Source of the DNA: Gnetum montanum
Taxonomy: Eukaryota > Streptophyta > Gnetopsida > Gnetales > Gnetaceae
Direction: 5' to 3'
Assembly: GCA_015680685.1 (NCBI GenBank)
Contig: MNCI01023384.1
Coordinates: forward strand, 155,872-219,871
DNA: 64,000 nucleotides
Part shown: piece after piece, positions 23,701-34,329 of the stretch
Numbering within the stretch: position 1 is the first letter of the stretch
How the letters are laid out: every line of letters begins with the position of its first letter
The notes under the pieces: generated by a model
The model's input: the letters and a program-made list of their open reading frames with translations, nothing else
What the model was told of the DNA's origin: nothing
The model's database searches: none
Made by a program: the position numbers and the translations under genes

Positions 23701-24208
23701 ACCTATGATGGTACAAGGAAGAGTCTACCAAACACCATCTCCTCGAGATGTTTCTTGAGGTGACTAGTAGAAAGTAGGCATATGACTTATTCATACAAAG
23801 TATGGTCATCAGTGACTATCCTATAAGGGAGATTATCACCCCCTCTGGAGAGGCCTCTTCTACTACATTCTTGATAGAGTCACCTACATGGACCACCATG
23901 GACAAAGGCAAGACCCTTGAGGGTGTTAACTTTGGCTAGGAGGATTAGACGTAACTTTCTAAAGTTGAGATTCTTTGGTGCTTGGAGGTTGGCCTAGGAA
24001 AGTTACCTCTAGAACTCACTGATCCGAGACCCTCTTAGGTTAGTTTTTTATGATTTTTATGCTTTTAGTTAGCTTGTATAGTGCATGTTTGCTTACTAAT
24101 TACATATATTTGCTACGGTTATGGTGGTAGGTACCAAGTGATGCTGTAGGCCCTAGCAATGTGTTGAAGGAAGAAGAACTTCCACCCCCACCTAGCGTCG
24201 CTGGTTGA
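20736..24208 (+). pseudogene. Antisense multi-exon gene inside element A (unknown retroelement-associated protein)
   Basis: The exons I can trace on the plus strand are 20736-21019, 21099-21370, 21466-22531 (with a frame slip or extra intron of about 22161-22305), 22665-22892, 22984-23121, about 23189 or 23248 to 24038, and 24131-24208 ending in TGA. The introns 21020-21098, 21371-21465, 22532-22664, 22893-22983 and 24039-24130 all have GT-AG ends and keep codon phase. The intron starting at 23122 has an ambiguous acceptor. The product would be roughly 900 residues. Readable pieces include MWPQLAVEVASAII, GNVTVVLDLNEAFFIDLFGI, ELYPLFCTYAFPKLLFHGKI, MEPWVDMLDKFTFMEYVIED and a charged, possibly coiled-coil part (QDEKIKDLQSRYNF). 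The central part recalls the 'putative plant transposon protein' type domain; this is from memory and uncertain. About 20 in-frame stops, nearly all explicable as C-to-T, make it a pseudogene. Confidence 0.75.
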
Positions 24209-24945
24209 GCATGACTAGATGTACCCCTCACTAGGCATTTTTTGCTACATTTTTCCTCTAATGCTATTCATGCCATATACTACTATGTGTATTACATTTG
24301 ATGGATGGTTATTTACTATATGTAGTGTGCAAACTTTTATCCCTATATGGTCATTTGCTATGCACTTACTATGCTTGTAACATGATGAATTAGGGCACTA
24401 ACTTAGGATTATGCAACAATATTGTGACTAGGCCATTGCATGCCCCATGCTAGTTTAAGGCCATAGTAGGAGGGCCAATGCTAGTTTAAGGCCGTAGCGG
24501 GAGGGCTGATGCTAGTTTAAGGCCATTCCAGGCCACATGTGTTGCTAGTTTAAGGTCATTCCAGGCCATAAGGATAGAATTAAAAGTGATATTTTTAGGT
24601 TATTCTGGGCTATAGCGATAGTTTAAGGCCATTCCAGGCCTAGTATGTTGCTATCTCTCCTTTTGTAATTTTGGATTTTATAATTTTAATGCATTTTGAT
24701 TTTTTTCATGCATTAATCTAATAATTGCTAAAGGGTAAACTAAATGAGTGAATGCGTAAACTGAGTAGATGAATGTGTAAAAAAGGAAAATAAATGTGTA
24801 AACAAAGTGAAACGATGCATAATCTAAGTAATCAGGCTAAATGTAAATGCGTAAACAAATGCAGTGTAAGAAAAAGGTAAATTACATGATGTGGAGAAGC
24901 GAAGGGTAGGCAAGCACTTGGTGCATTTTGGGCTAAGGGGGTATC
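24209..24945. repeat. 3' flank of the antisense gene with GCTAGTTTAAGGCC repeats
   Basis: No coding sequence follows the TGA at 24206-24208. From about 24440 to 24640 GCTAGTTTAAGGCCATAG and GGCCATTCCAGGCCA phrases recur about every 45 bases. This block lies between the ends of two convergent frames, gag-protease on the minus strand and the antisense gene on the plus strand. Confidence 0.65.
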
Positions 24946-27900
24946 TTAGTCACATAGTTGCTTCCTAATCCGGTGTGGGTTAGCGAATGTGTAGGGCCTA
25001 GATTGCACTATTTGGTAGTCTCCTTTACCCTCGCTTGCTACGTTGAAGGGAAATTCTACCCATAGGACATCTTCTGGTAGGTCATCGATTTCTTTTATTC
25101 TTTTGGGTGTCTTCACCTCATGTGTTTCATTATCGTTCTTTATGGCAGATGCGTCATCAAGGAACTCCACCTTTGAACCTCACTCTATATCAATGTTGTT
25201 GATAGCCAAAGGAGCAATGTTATTACCATGGATGAAAAATTCACCACCTTTGTACAAAAGGTGTATTTCTTGGTGGATTAGAGAGGAAACAACTCGTAAT
25301 TGGGCCAACCATGGCCTACTCAAAATTAAGTTAAAGCTTGGAATTTCCTCTACGATGATGAATTTAGTAGTGGTGGGGAATTCTTTCCTTGTTATAAAGG
25401 CTATGGTGATGGTGCCCCTAATGATAATGCATGACCCATTAAAGGACTTCAAGCATGTGATTTTTGTTAGCTTGATTTGGTCTATGAGGCCTAGTTTGTC
25501 AACGATAATGTATGGAATAACAGTTGTTGTTACCCCATCATCAACATGCACTCTTCGAATCTTGCATTGCTTGACATGTACAATGATGAACATGGAGGTT
25601 GTTATGACCTCACCCTTCTCATGGTTAACCTTAATTTCTTCATCACAAAATGCTAGGGATGTTGAACTCAATTCCTATGGTGTAGGGGGCAACATCATTG
25701 TGTGGATGGAGTTCTCATCTGCAGGGATGTCCTCCATGATAGGAATGGAGGTTAACATCCATACTAGTACTTTGTAATGGGTAGATGAGATCATGATTAG
25801 GTCATACATGCTCAACGTTGTGTTCTTCTATTTGAGCACTTGCTTAACTTAGTCTAATGTGTTTATGAAGTCTCTGCCATTAGCATGTTTTTATTGGCCT
25901 TAAGTTCTTTCATACACCCTAAGAGATGAATCTCTCATGTAGGTGACTTGGGCTTTGCTAGCTTGGCTTGTGCAAGGGCCTTAGTGCTTGGTTGTGCTTT
26001 GCTATTCATGGCCCATTTAGCTACCTTAGCCATGGGAACTGCAGATATGAGCACTGGCTTTGGTGGACCTAACGCTCCTTGGTGTCGACATTTTCTAACC
26101 ATTTGGTCAATGAGATGCTTGTTGGGCCTCCTGTGTTACCACCTAGGGAATCTGCCCATGTTGCCAGTGGAGTCAGCTCTTAGATGGGAAGGGATCAATG
26201 CATTGCTCACTACTGGGCTTTAAGTAGGTGAGGAGCCAACATGTTGTGATGCCCTAATGAAAAAAGGTGGTTGAACAGTTATTGTTGTGACATGCTGTGG
26301 GATCCTAACCATGAAGGGTGATGTGGGTGCTTGAGGTGGCATTCTGATGATGAAGGAGGGCCTCAAACCAATAGGGGTTGAGGGGATTCTTATGCTAGTA
26401 GAGGATACATGGACCATGAATGGCCACTGCACGAGCTCCAGGTTGCCATTAATGTTGATAGCATTTATGACATAGTCAACATCATTTGCACTTAAAGGAT
26501 TCTTGTACACCCTCATAGATTGGTTCTGAGGCTTAACTGGGTTAGCAGTGTTAAGTACCAACTCACCTCTTTTAATCATTCTTTGGAGATAATCCTGTAA
26601 GGCTATGCAAAACTTAGTGTTATGACCAAGCAGCTACTGGTAGTGACAAAATTGATCTAGTCTAAAGTGTTTCAAGATTGGGGGCTCATTCAGTGCTGTT
26701 GACATGGGATTCCTTAGTAGCTCACAATATCTATTGTGTCTTTTGTGAGCATCTTCAGACATCTACTTGTACTAGATATGTCCAGCCTTTAATAGTTGGT
26801 CCAATAGTTTTAAAGGTTTTAATGATAGTAAGGTGTACTTAGAGCAATCCTTTTGCTTAAAGTTAGGCGTTAAAGTAGCTTGTGATGTGGCCACTAGTGA
26901 CATGGGTTGGTTGGTTGTGGTAGTGCTAGGGTTGGAAGCTTTGTTGTTAGTTGGGGATTTAGGATACCTAGCTGTTGGCCTTTGGTTGGTTATTTTATCC
27001 TCTTTGGTCACAGTCACCACCATTGCATTTTACTTTCCCTTATCCTTGTCCTTCCTTGCATGTAGGTTTTTGTATGCCACATAGGCCAGGTCTTTATTAG
27101 CTTTGGATGTATCTTGTATGCTCTTTGTTTGGGCAAAGGCTTGGCTTAGAGACTACAAGAAAAAGTAGTATAGTTTTGACTTTATGAAGTCATTAACTAC
27201 ACCCTTAAAGATGGCCAAGAGGTGTGTTTTAGCTATTGGCTCTCATATTTCATTTAACAAGGAACTCAAACATTTGATAAATTTTTGTATGGGCTTTAGG
27301 TAACCCTACTTGATTTGCATTACTTGGTTCAAGGTGGTTTCTGGCTTCAAGTTGTACGTGAAGTGCATCATGAATTAGCTTAGAAGATCATCCAAAGAGG
27401 AGATAGAGGTTCTAGGTAATGCATGGTACTAGTATAGCGCCTTACTAGTGAGTGATATGAAAAAAATGCATATGATGACATGTGGCCATGCTTGCAATAG
27501 AAAACACTCTAACCTAAATGTAACTAGATGTGTGTTTAGGTCCCCTTCACCATTGTATTTTATGAACTAAGGTAGTGGGACCAGGGCTAGGAGAGTTAGT
27601 AGTGGCATCATAGGACTAATAGGGTCATCCTAGTAAAAGTCCAACACTTTGATGATTTCAGAGGAGGTAGCCTTAAGCCACTTCACCTCTTTTGTTAGGC
27701 TTTGAATCATATGAAATGCCTAGTCTAAGTTATGAGATATTCTAGTAGGCTATGTTGGTTGCATGACTTGTTGTTGGACTAACTGTGTGGTCCATGGCCT
27801 TGTTGCGGGTTGTGAAATTGTCAAATGGGCTTGATGTGTGGGCCATTCTATAGGGATGATGATCAAAGTAGGTGACACATATGTGGGTTGGGTCAATGCC

Positions 27901-28541
27901 AAGGGTGATGACACGACAAGCAAGACATAGGATGCCTAAGATGTGTGGGACCTAAAGAAAAGCCCTGCGTGGAAGTGTGGTTGAGTTGTTGCGATTATGC
28001 TAGGTAGTAATGGTTGGATGAATGGTTGTGATGCCATGAAGGGCAAGCTAAAGGAAGCAACTACATCAAGATGTGTTTGATGCATTGCTATGACAGAAGT
28101 TGACTTGGATGGTGATGCTGGTGCTATGACCATCTTATAGAAAATGGGTAAACGGGATTGTAAAAGAGCCAATCCAAGGATTGTTTGCTAGAAGACAATA
28201 TGGAATGAGCGCTCATGCTTGGAGTGAGCTTTGAACTCCTCCTTTTCTTCCTATAGGGGTTCTACATAGTTTATTCCTACTTTGCGCTCACTTGTTTGGA
28301 TGAGCTAGGCTAACATCCAATGGTAGGGCTCTGTGAGTGGGATGATGTTAACTAAGGAGGGGATGTACTCCCATTCATTGCGATGAACTAGTTTGTAGCC
28401 TTGCTTTGCTTCCATTTATAAGTGATTTATGAATAGCCTCACTTAAATATTTACACAAATGAAGTTGTATTATTCTTAAATTAGCGCAACATACTCTGGG
28501 TCTTGACCACGTAACCTAAGAGATTGCCTTGGCTTTGCCAT
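24946..28541 (-). pseudogene. Element A gag-protease
   Basis: The ATG at 28541-28539 opens a frame traceable through 28172, 27023 and 26579, then shifts to the frame of 25671-24946. Features in order are a retrotransposon gag core (KYNGEGD near 27570, LLQAWPHVICIF), a Ser/Thr/Asn-rich linker, a degenerate knuckle (FCHY...LGHNTKFC, about 26650-26600), and a retropepsin-like protease with VHVDDGVTTTVIPYIIV near 25560. The DDG motif holds the catalytic Asp. After it come FNLILSRPWLAQL and a C-terminal tail. Gag packages element RNA and the protease cuts the polyprotein. Several stops are present. Elements B and C carry clear homologues. Confidence 0.88.
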
Positions 28542-29046
28542 TACAGGATTCCTAGGGTTGTTAATCTTGGTCTCTTATTGGATAGCAAGATAATGAGTGT
28601 GCTTGGGATTGATGTTGAAGGTTGTTCAGAATTCATAGATGCAAATCAAGTTGTAAGAGGGGAGGACAAGAGTTGCTGATTACGAAAATGGCCAACTCTA
28701 GTGACTACACTGTTTATGCTGAGAGTTGATTATGCTTTCTATGTTGATGCTCTTTACACAAAAAGCTAACTACGCTCTCACTGAGAGCATCAAGAATTTG
28801 GCCAACTATGGGAATGTGTGCTTTGGGGTTGCTACGTTGGGTTCTAGGGGAACTGATGACGAGTTCTAGTGTACACCAATCGATTAGCAGACAATGCCTA
28901 CGTTGGCCTAAGATCCAACTACTACTGCACATGTAGCAAGTCCATAGGGGTGTTATAGTCTATGCTAGTCCAAAATCCACCAATGGTGATGTAGAGAGTG
29001 CATGAGACAACCACCAATGTAGTCTAAAAAAGAAAATGGTTTTTAT
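28542..29046 (-). other. Element A untranslated leader
   Basis: This segment runs between the primer-binding site and the gag start. It contains copies of the same motif found in the LTR (GATTATGCTTTC, AACTACGCTCTCACTGAGAGC around 28720-28790). No coding sequence is convincing. Confidence 0.5.
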
Positions 29047-29062
29047 CCTCCTTCTAGTGCCA
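29047..29062 (-). other. Primer-binding site of element A
   Basis: The minus strand reads TGGCACTAGAAGGAGG, five bases after the LTR ends in ...CTACA. B (43347-43362) and C (59769-59784, TGGTGCCAGAAGGAG) have the same site, so the ancestral form is near TGGTGCCAGAAGGAGG. A tRNA ending in ...CTTCTGGCACCA would prime it. I could not match that to a tRNA from memory. Confidence 0.75.
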
Positions 29063-29067
29063 AAAAC

Positions 29068-30610
29068 TGTAGTGACCAAAAACATCGATAGTTGGAACAC
29101 CAAGGTTGATAGGCTGATAGCCTAACCCCAAGTTAGCATGATGCCTTGCTGAAGAAGAAGATGAGGTTCCCTAAATGGTCTTATTGATTGAACAGGGACT
29201 TATCAGATGTAACTGGGTTGTAGTGTGGTTAGCTGCAATGCTAATGCGAAATGGTGCTAAGTGTTCAAGTGGTGTCAACAATGTTAATGGTGTCAAGCGT
29301 AGTTAAATTTTTTGGCAAAAATGAGGGTGTCAACATGCAAGAACTACTATTGGAGCATAGTTTTAGGTATAACTATGTAATGAAACAGTGAAAAAATGCA
29401 AATGAAATGCCAAAAATGCAAAGAGAGAGAAGTAGAACACCATCCCAAATGGGGTTGAGCGTAGTTAATACTAAAAGGGGTTGGAAGGTACATGGTGTAC
29501 AATAGGTGTAGTGGATAGTGTAGTCACAGTCTTGAGGGAATTTGGCTATGAAGACTAGTGTTACACTGAGGTGTTTGTGCTTGCTTGGTTGGCTACCATG
29601 GTGTACTATTGGCTGTAATGTTTTGGTGGACTGCTATGAACTACAATGGTCTACAACTTTATCGATATTCCTTGGTTCTCTCTCAAGTGCTCTTTGGGTT
29701 TGCCAATGCCAAGAGTGGCTCATCTCTCAAATTTTCCAATGCTTTGATTTTTTCCTAACCCATATTTTTGCCAACCCTACAAACATTGAGGGCGGGTGTA
29801 TTTATAGGATTAGGTTTAGCACGAAATGTGAGATGGTTGCCACATGGCAGAGGGGATGGTTGGGACTACACTGAGTGTAGTCACTATTCATGTGGTGTAC
29901 TGATGGTGTTGACAATGTTATGTTTTTCTGTGCTCTACCACACCCTATGGGATTATGAGAATGTGACTACATTGCCAACTACCTACGTGTGTGTTGAAAG
30001 GACTATAAGGTACTTGCAAAAAATAAAATTTTGGAGACTAGACTCCAGGACTATGCTCTCCACTATCTTGTGCGGTGTTGAGCATAGTTACAATTTTTGA
30101 GATGCATTTTGCTAACTACACTTGTTGAAGATGAGTTGGAGCTAAGTTTAGTGAAAGTGCTACATTATGGAGGCTGCTGAAGACTATTATGGTTGACTAC
30201 GCTTGACTAAACTCTGAATTAGGGGAGAGCATACTCTCATACTTAAAAAAACATTTGTGAAAAATGTCTATGTGTTGACTATGCTCTCCACTAGAGATTG
30301 ACTATGCTCCCAACTGGGGTTTAGCATAGTCTTAACACTTAGAGAAATCTGTAAAGATTGGGGCTTTACTATGCTCTCCATGAGAGGGTAACTACACTCT
30401 AGGGCGGTGGAAAGCATAGTCCCAGCACTTAGAAAAATTTACTGCAACTAGTTTCATGTTGACACATAGAAAAAATTGAAAAACTAGCATTTATGTTGAA
30501 TATGCTCTTCACAAAAGGCTGACTACGCTTTGAGGTAGTGGAGAGAGTAGTCCCAATACTAGGAAAAATTTGTAGTCAGGATGCTATGATCCATATTTTG
30601 TGGTGTTTCA
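29068..30610 (-). repeat. Element A 5' LTR
   Basis: Starts TGTAGTGACC and ends GTGTTTCA in plus orientation, 1543 bases, collinear with 11615-13187. TATA box at 29799-29806 on the minus strand. The U3 palindrome array covers about 30180-30575. The primer-binding site on its left and the ATAAT duplication on its right define it as the 5' LTR. Confidence 0.92.
30180..30575 (-). repeat. U3 array of short inverted repeats, right LTR of A
   Basis: Same units as at 12700-13150: TGACTATGCTCTCCACTAG, GGTTTAGCATAGTC, CACTTAGAGAAATCT and ACTATGCTCTCCATGAGAGG. The order of units matches the left LTR, as expected of paired LTRs. Confidence 0.8.
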
Positions 30611-30615
30611 ATAAT
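30611..30615. other. Target-site duplication of element A, right copy (ATAAT)
   Basis: ATAAT follows the LTR end CA at 30610 and matches 11610-11614. It falls in the codons just before MPKEGG of O's RT. Confidence 0.93.
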
Positions 30616-31775
30616 TATGAGTGGACAAATCCACTCACTATCTGCAATGGGATAGATAAACCCCATCTTGAGGAGTTGTTCGATTTCCTTCTTAACAATC
30701 TACTTCAATTTAAGATTCAATTGCCACTGTGGCTTCCTTTTTGGCTTCATGGCCACATCAGTGTAGATACAATGTTGGCATATCCTAGGATCAATCCTTG
30801 TGAGCTCAAGATATGATCAAGCAAAGGTTGTTGGCCATTTGTTGACCACCTTCAACAACATCTATTTCTATTTTGGAGCAAGATTGGCATTGATTATTAC
30901 TAGCTTACCATTTGTCAAAAATGCATACTCCATGCTAGTAGGTAGAGTTTTCAACACTAAGGGATATTGTTTAGAATTTTTAGGGGTTTCCAACTCTCCC
31001 TAATTGGTATCATCATTTGCATTATCAGAGAGATGTTAATGAACTTGCTATAGTTCATCCATGCTTTCAATATAGGCATATGTCAGACTGTCAGCAAGTT
31101 CCATCCAAAGTGTGCCACTTCCAAGATTAGCTATTATCCATTGGATTTTCTCATGTTTTGTGGCTGTTGCATATAGGAATCTTTGAACTTCAAATTCATC
31201 TGCACACTATCTGCATGCTTTCATGGATGTGCTTTTGAAAAACTAGAGTTTCTACACACATTTGCCCCTGGTATTGTTGTACACAATGCTTGGAACTCTC
31301 TTCTTCTAACTATTTGCAAATTCATTCTCCTTGGAAATTTCCAAGGAGAGATCTTTGATGCACATTTGTGCATTAATAGTGCTCAACCATGCGCTTCCGA
31401 TAATAATTGGGAAGTATTCCTTGTAGTTATTGACCTTGATTATTAGAAAATTGGTAGGATAGGATCACCCATAAATAGTGGTCACAATGTCCTCCACAAG
31501 TCCTAAAGGAAGAGTGATTGTTTGATTTGCCAGTTCAAGAAAAATATTGTTGTTCTTAAGAGGCGGAAAATTTAATGCTTTATACATGTCATGGGAAATT
31601 AGATTAACACCAGAACCTGAATCAAGAATATCCTTGCATGATTGATGTCCAATGATTTATAAGTAAATGAGTGGACTTCCAAAGTTAGATCTTTTCTTGG
31701 GAAGGTATCCAGCCTTGATCTAATCAAATATAGTGTGGGTTAACATAACAGTGTGGATCTTAGGAGGCATTTGGT
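30611..31775 (-). pseudogene. Element O: protease and N-terminal RT
   Basis: On the minus strand the retropepsin motif KDILDSGSGVNLISHDMY (about 31640-31585) is followed by YKALNFPPLKNN, LANQTITLPLGLVEDI and AWLSTINAQMCIKDLS. Further on come RICQHCIYTD and KEIEQLLKMGFIYPIADSEW near 30690-30625, ending at the ATAAT where element A interrupts. DSGS is the usual catalytic box of an aspartic protease. In-frame stops are frequent. The gene continues at 11614. Confidence 0.86.
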
Positions 31776-34125
31776 TTGAAGGGCTCTCAAAAGGACTTGA
31801 TGTAGAGGATGATGGAGAGATAGGATGGCCAACTACATTAGTCTATGAGGAATTTGGTGGACTTTTGGATTGGAAGAATGATTGTTTTTGGGATCTAGAT
31901 TCTAAACCATTTGGCTAAGATGCTGGTTGTAAGTTGATAACCCTAGTAGCATTACATTGTTGCGGCTACTATGGAATTTCACCCTGCATAGATGGAGTAG
32001 GAGATAATTGAGTTGAGGGTAGAAGAGCATGTGTTAAAGGATGAGAAGGGTGATATGGATATGGGGTTTTCCCTCTAGTATATGGAGAATGAGTTTTGTG
32101 ATACTATAGAGGGTAGTAGTAGTGTTGAAAAGAAGCATGACTAGAAGAGTCATGTAGAGACATTGGTTGCTAAATATAGTATCCATATGGATCTGGTTAC
32201 CTATAATGGTATTGTTGCCTTGGTGGTGGTATCCCCCACACGTATGGATGTTGCCACTATTGGTACTACTCATACAGTTGTGGTGGAGCTCCACTTGGAT
32301 AATATGCTTGTTGTTGTTGGTTGAACTACCTTGGATTGTGTTGAGGATAAGGTAATCTTATGGGTGCTTGCCTTCTTGCTAGTCTAGGATTCCACCTATA
32401 CATCCTAGACTCCTACAAGTGTGACATGATAGGGCAAGATCCTTTAGGATTTTCGTATTGGTAGATGTTACATCTATCATCATCATCTAATTATGTCTTC
32501 ACAACTTCTTCTATTGTAGTAGCTTTACCCTTACCCTTTTAGTAGGCATGTTTAGATTCTTTCCACCTCTTACTAGTATGGTCATTACTTTGCTCTCTTG
32601 ATTCTTTTGCTATTTTTAGAGTAGTTTGAAATTTTTCATCCAATGAATCCCACATTTGATGTACCTTGGCTAGAATTTTAGACATATATTTTTGGATCGA
32701 CAAGATCTTTTTGTTCACCACCTCATTAAGTGGTGACTCCTCATTGTCGCAAAATTGGACCTCCATTTTTTTGATGGAAGGATCCCTATTATATTCCTCA
32801 ATGATTTTCCATTTCCTCAGCTCTCCGTCTTCTTTTTCTACCTACTCTATTAGCCTTTGGATTTGATGGACTCTAAGTTCTAATAGTCTGCATTAGGCAT
32901 AAACCCCAATAGTTCTTCTCGTTTCTGATTTGAGTCCATTTATGATGTGGTGAAGTTGTTTCCAATGACAATAACTGTGGCTAGGGCATTGGTGTATGAG
33001 AGAATAGTATTTTCCCATGGCAAAATCCAAGGGTTCATGTGTTTCTTGCTTCCATTATTGGATTTGCCTTATCAGATTAGACACTTAATAGTATGTATGA
33101 TATTTATCATTGAACAACTCTAGCATTGTACTCCACTTGTGGATAGATTCTAGCTCCAAGAACTGATACTAACTTTCAGCTTTCTTGATGAGTGTCCTGA
33201 GAAATAGCTTTAATTTCTACCAATCATTTTTAATATTTGGTAAGGCATAGGCATCATGAAAGGCTTGAAGATGTGTTTGTGGATTAGAGTTATATCCCCC
33301 CTTAAATCTAAGGATATTGTTCATATTAAGTCACTTAATCTAACTATCCTTCACATGTCTGGTTGGAATTTTCACTACCTCAATGAAACTCAGCATACTT
33401 TGAGTTTCTAGCAAAGGCTCATCATCATCATTATTTCAATTGTGCCTATGATATCCTCTACTACCCCTTCGTTCATGGTGGTCTTTATGATTATCATTTT
33501 TGTCCCACCATTAACCTTCATCATGGTTGTCCTTTTTGTGGCGTCTGCCAGAACTAGAAGAGGAAGAAGTAGATGTAGATGAAGAGGGAGGAGGATTACC
33601 ACCATCATGGTATTTGCCACCTTCTCTATGGTTGTCATGGCTACACTCATCAGTTTGCTTATCATTTTGATGCATGCCCGATCCCTTGCTTTGACTCCCA
33701 CTTTTGCCTAAATTGAGATTGTTGATAGTGGACTGCAAGTTAAGGTTCAAGCCCCCATTACCAATATCAAGGGGTGGATAATCTTCATGTTCAAAACCCA
33801 CAAAGGAAGGATTCTCATTGTTATTTTGGTTAAGTAGGAATAAGGGATTGGTGAACCATTTCCCCTTCATAGCCTCATGGTGCTTCTCTTGGTGTCGATC
33901 TCTCCTGCATTGTGTTTCAGTGAGATGGTAGTATTGGTAGTCATAGTCATGCATGCCATACTCTTTTTGAAGATCCTAGATGCTCAACCTCCTAAGAGTC
34001 TAGAGTAGCATCTCAAGCATAGATCGATTGGGAGGCATTACAATGTTTCCTTCCATATCTCGCCACTGCAGTTGTTCATCTTGATGTAGGATGAAGGTGA
34101 AATTAGGCACATACTCATCTTGCAT
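31776..34125 (-). pseudogene. Element O: gag
   Basis: The ATG at 34125-34123 (MQDEYVPNFTFILHQDEQ) is in frame with 33954-33511. It gives an Asn/His/Ser-rich N-terminus (GHDxN-like, SSSTSTSSSSSSGRR), then a gag core near 33350-32900 (NILRFKGGYNSNPQTHL, YQFLELESIHKWSTMLELF). After that come charged segments (32766-32539) and a Pro/Tyr/Gln-rich tail (YPSGAPPQLY, HPYVWGIPPPRQQYHY) before the protease. The Gag forms the particle and binds RNA. Stops and shifts make it non-functional. Confidence 0.78.
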
Positions 34126-34311
34126 TCTTGAGGCACTAGTGGTTTAGTATCATCATACTTGTGAGAATAAGAAATTTTTCAATTACAATAAAATATCAGT
34201 GTGCTTTAATTATTATATTTATTTTGAGAATGATTTTGATTGTAGGGTTCATCCAATGATGTTAATAATTTTCACTATGTCTAAATAGTGCATGTTTCAA
34301 ACAAAAAGAGT

Positions 34312-34328
34312 CCTTGGAAATGACACCA
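34312..34328 (-). other. Primer-binding site of element O
   Basis: The minus strand reads TGGTGTCATTTCCAAGG, one base inside the LTR end ...CTCATCA. It resembles the tRNA-Asp-type site TGGCGCCGTTGCC of Athila-like elements, with changes. It differs clearly from the site used by elements A, B and C. Confidence 0.6.
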
Positions 34329-34329
34329 A

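Larger units (their letters stand above)
18409..24945 (-). other. 6.5-kb spacer between protease and RT of element A (possible giant intron)
   Basis: Sense coding stops at a TGA just after the protease frame (24946) and resumes at the pre-RT linker (18408). On the minus strand a good pyrimidine tract ending in AG lies at 18437-18414 just before coding resumes, and a GT candidate lies near 24954. Ogre-type elements are known to have an intron between protease and RT, so splicing is plausible. The spacer holds LTR-like GACTACGCTCTCCAC motifs (18760-18970, 19100, 20030-20300) and the antisense gene. Confidence 0.6.
11615..30610 (-). mobile_element. Element A: complete 19-kb Ty3/gypsy LTR retrotransposon with an antisense gene
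   Basis: LTRs lie at both ends (11615-13187 and 29068-30610). A primer-binding site sits beside the right LTR and a polypurine tract beside the left LTR, so transcription runs right to left. Both ends are flanked by ATAAT (11610-11614 and 30611-30615). Internal order in the sense direction is gag-protease, a 6.5-kb spacer with an antisense gene, RT-RNase H-integrase, tandem repeats, polypurine tract. Size, extra gene and split pol suggest the Tat/Ogre-like branch of Ty3/gypsy; this is an inference from architecture, since no tree was built. All genes carry stops, so the copy is old. Confidence 0.92.

Noticed and set aside
25043-25777. Long open frame (244 codons) on the plus strand
   Set aside because: It is the antisense shadow of the gag-protease C-terminal region, which has recognisable protease motifs on the minus strand.
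24946-28541. Programmed frameshift between gag and protease
   Set aside because: A and B both change frame between gag and protease, but at different points, and C does not. Independent indels explain it better.
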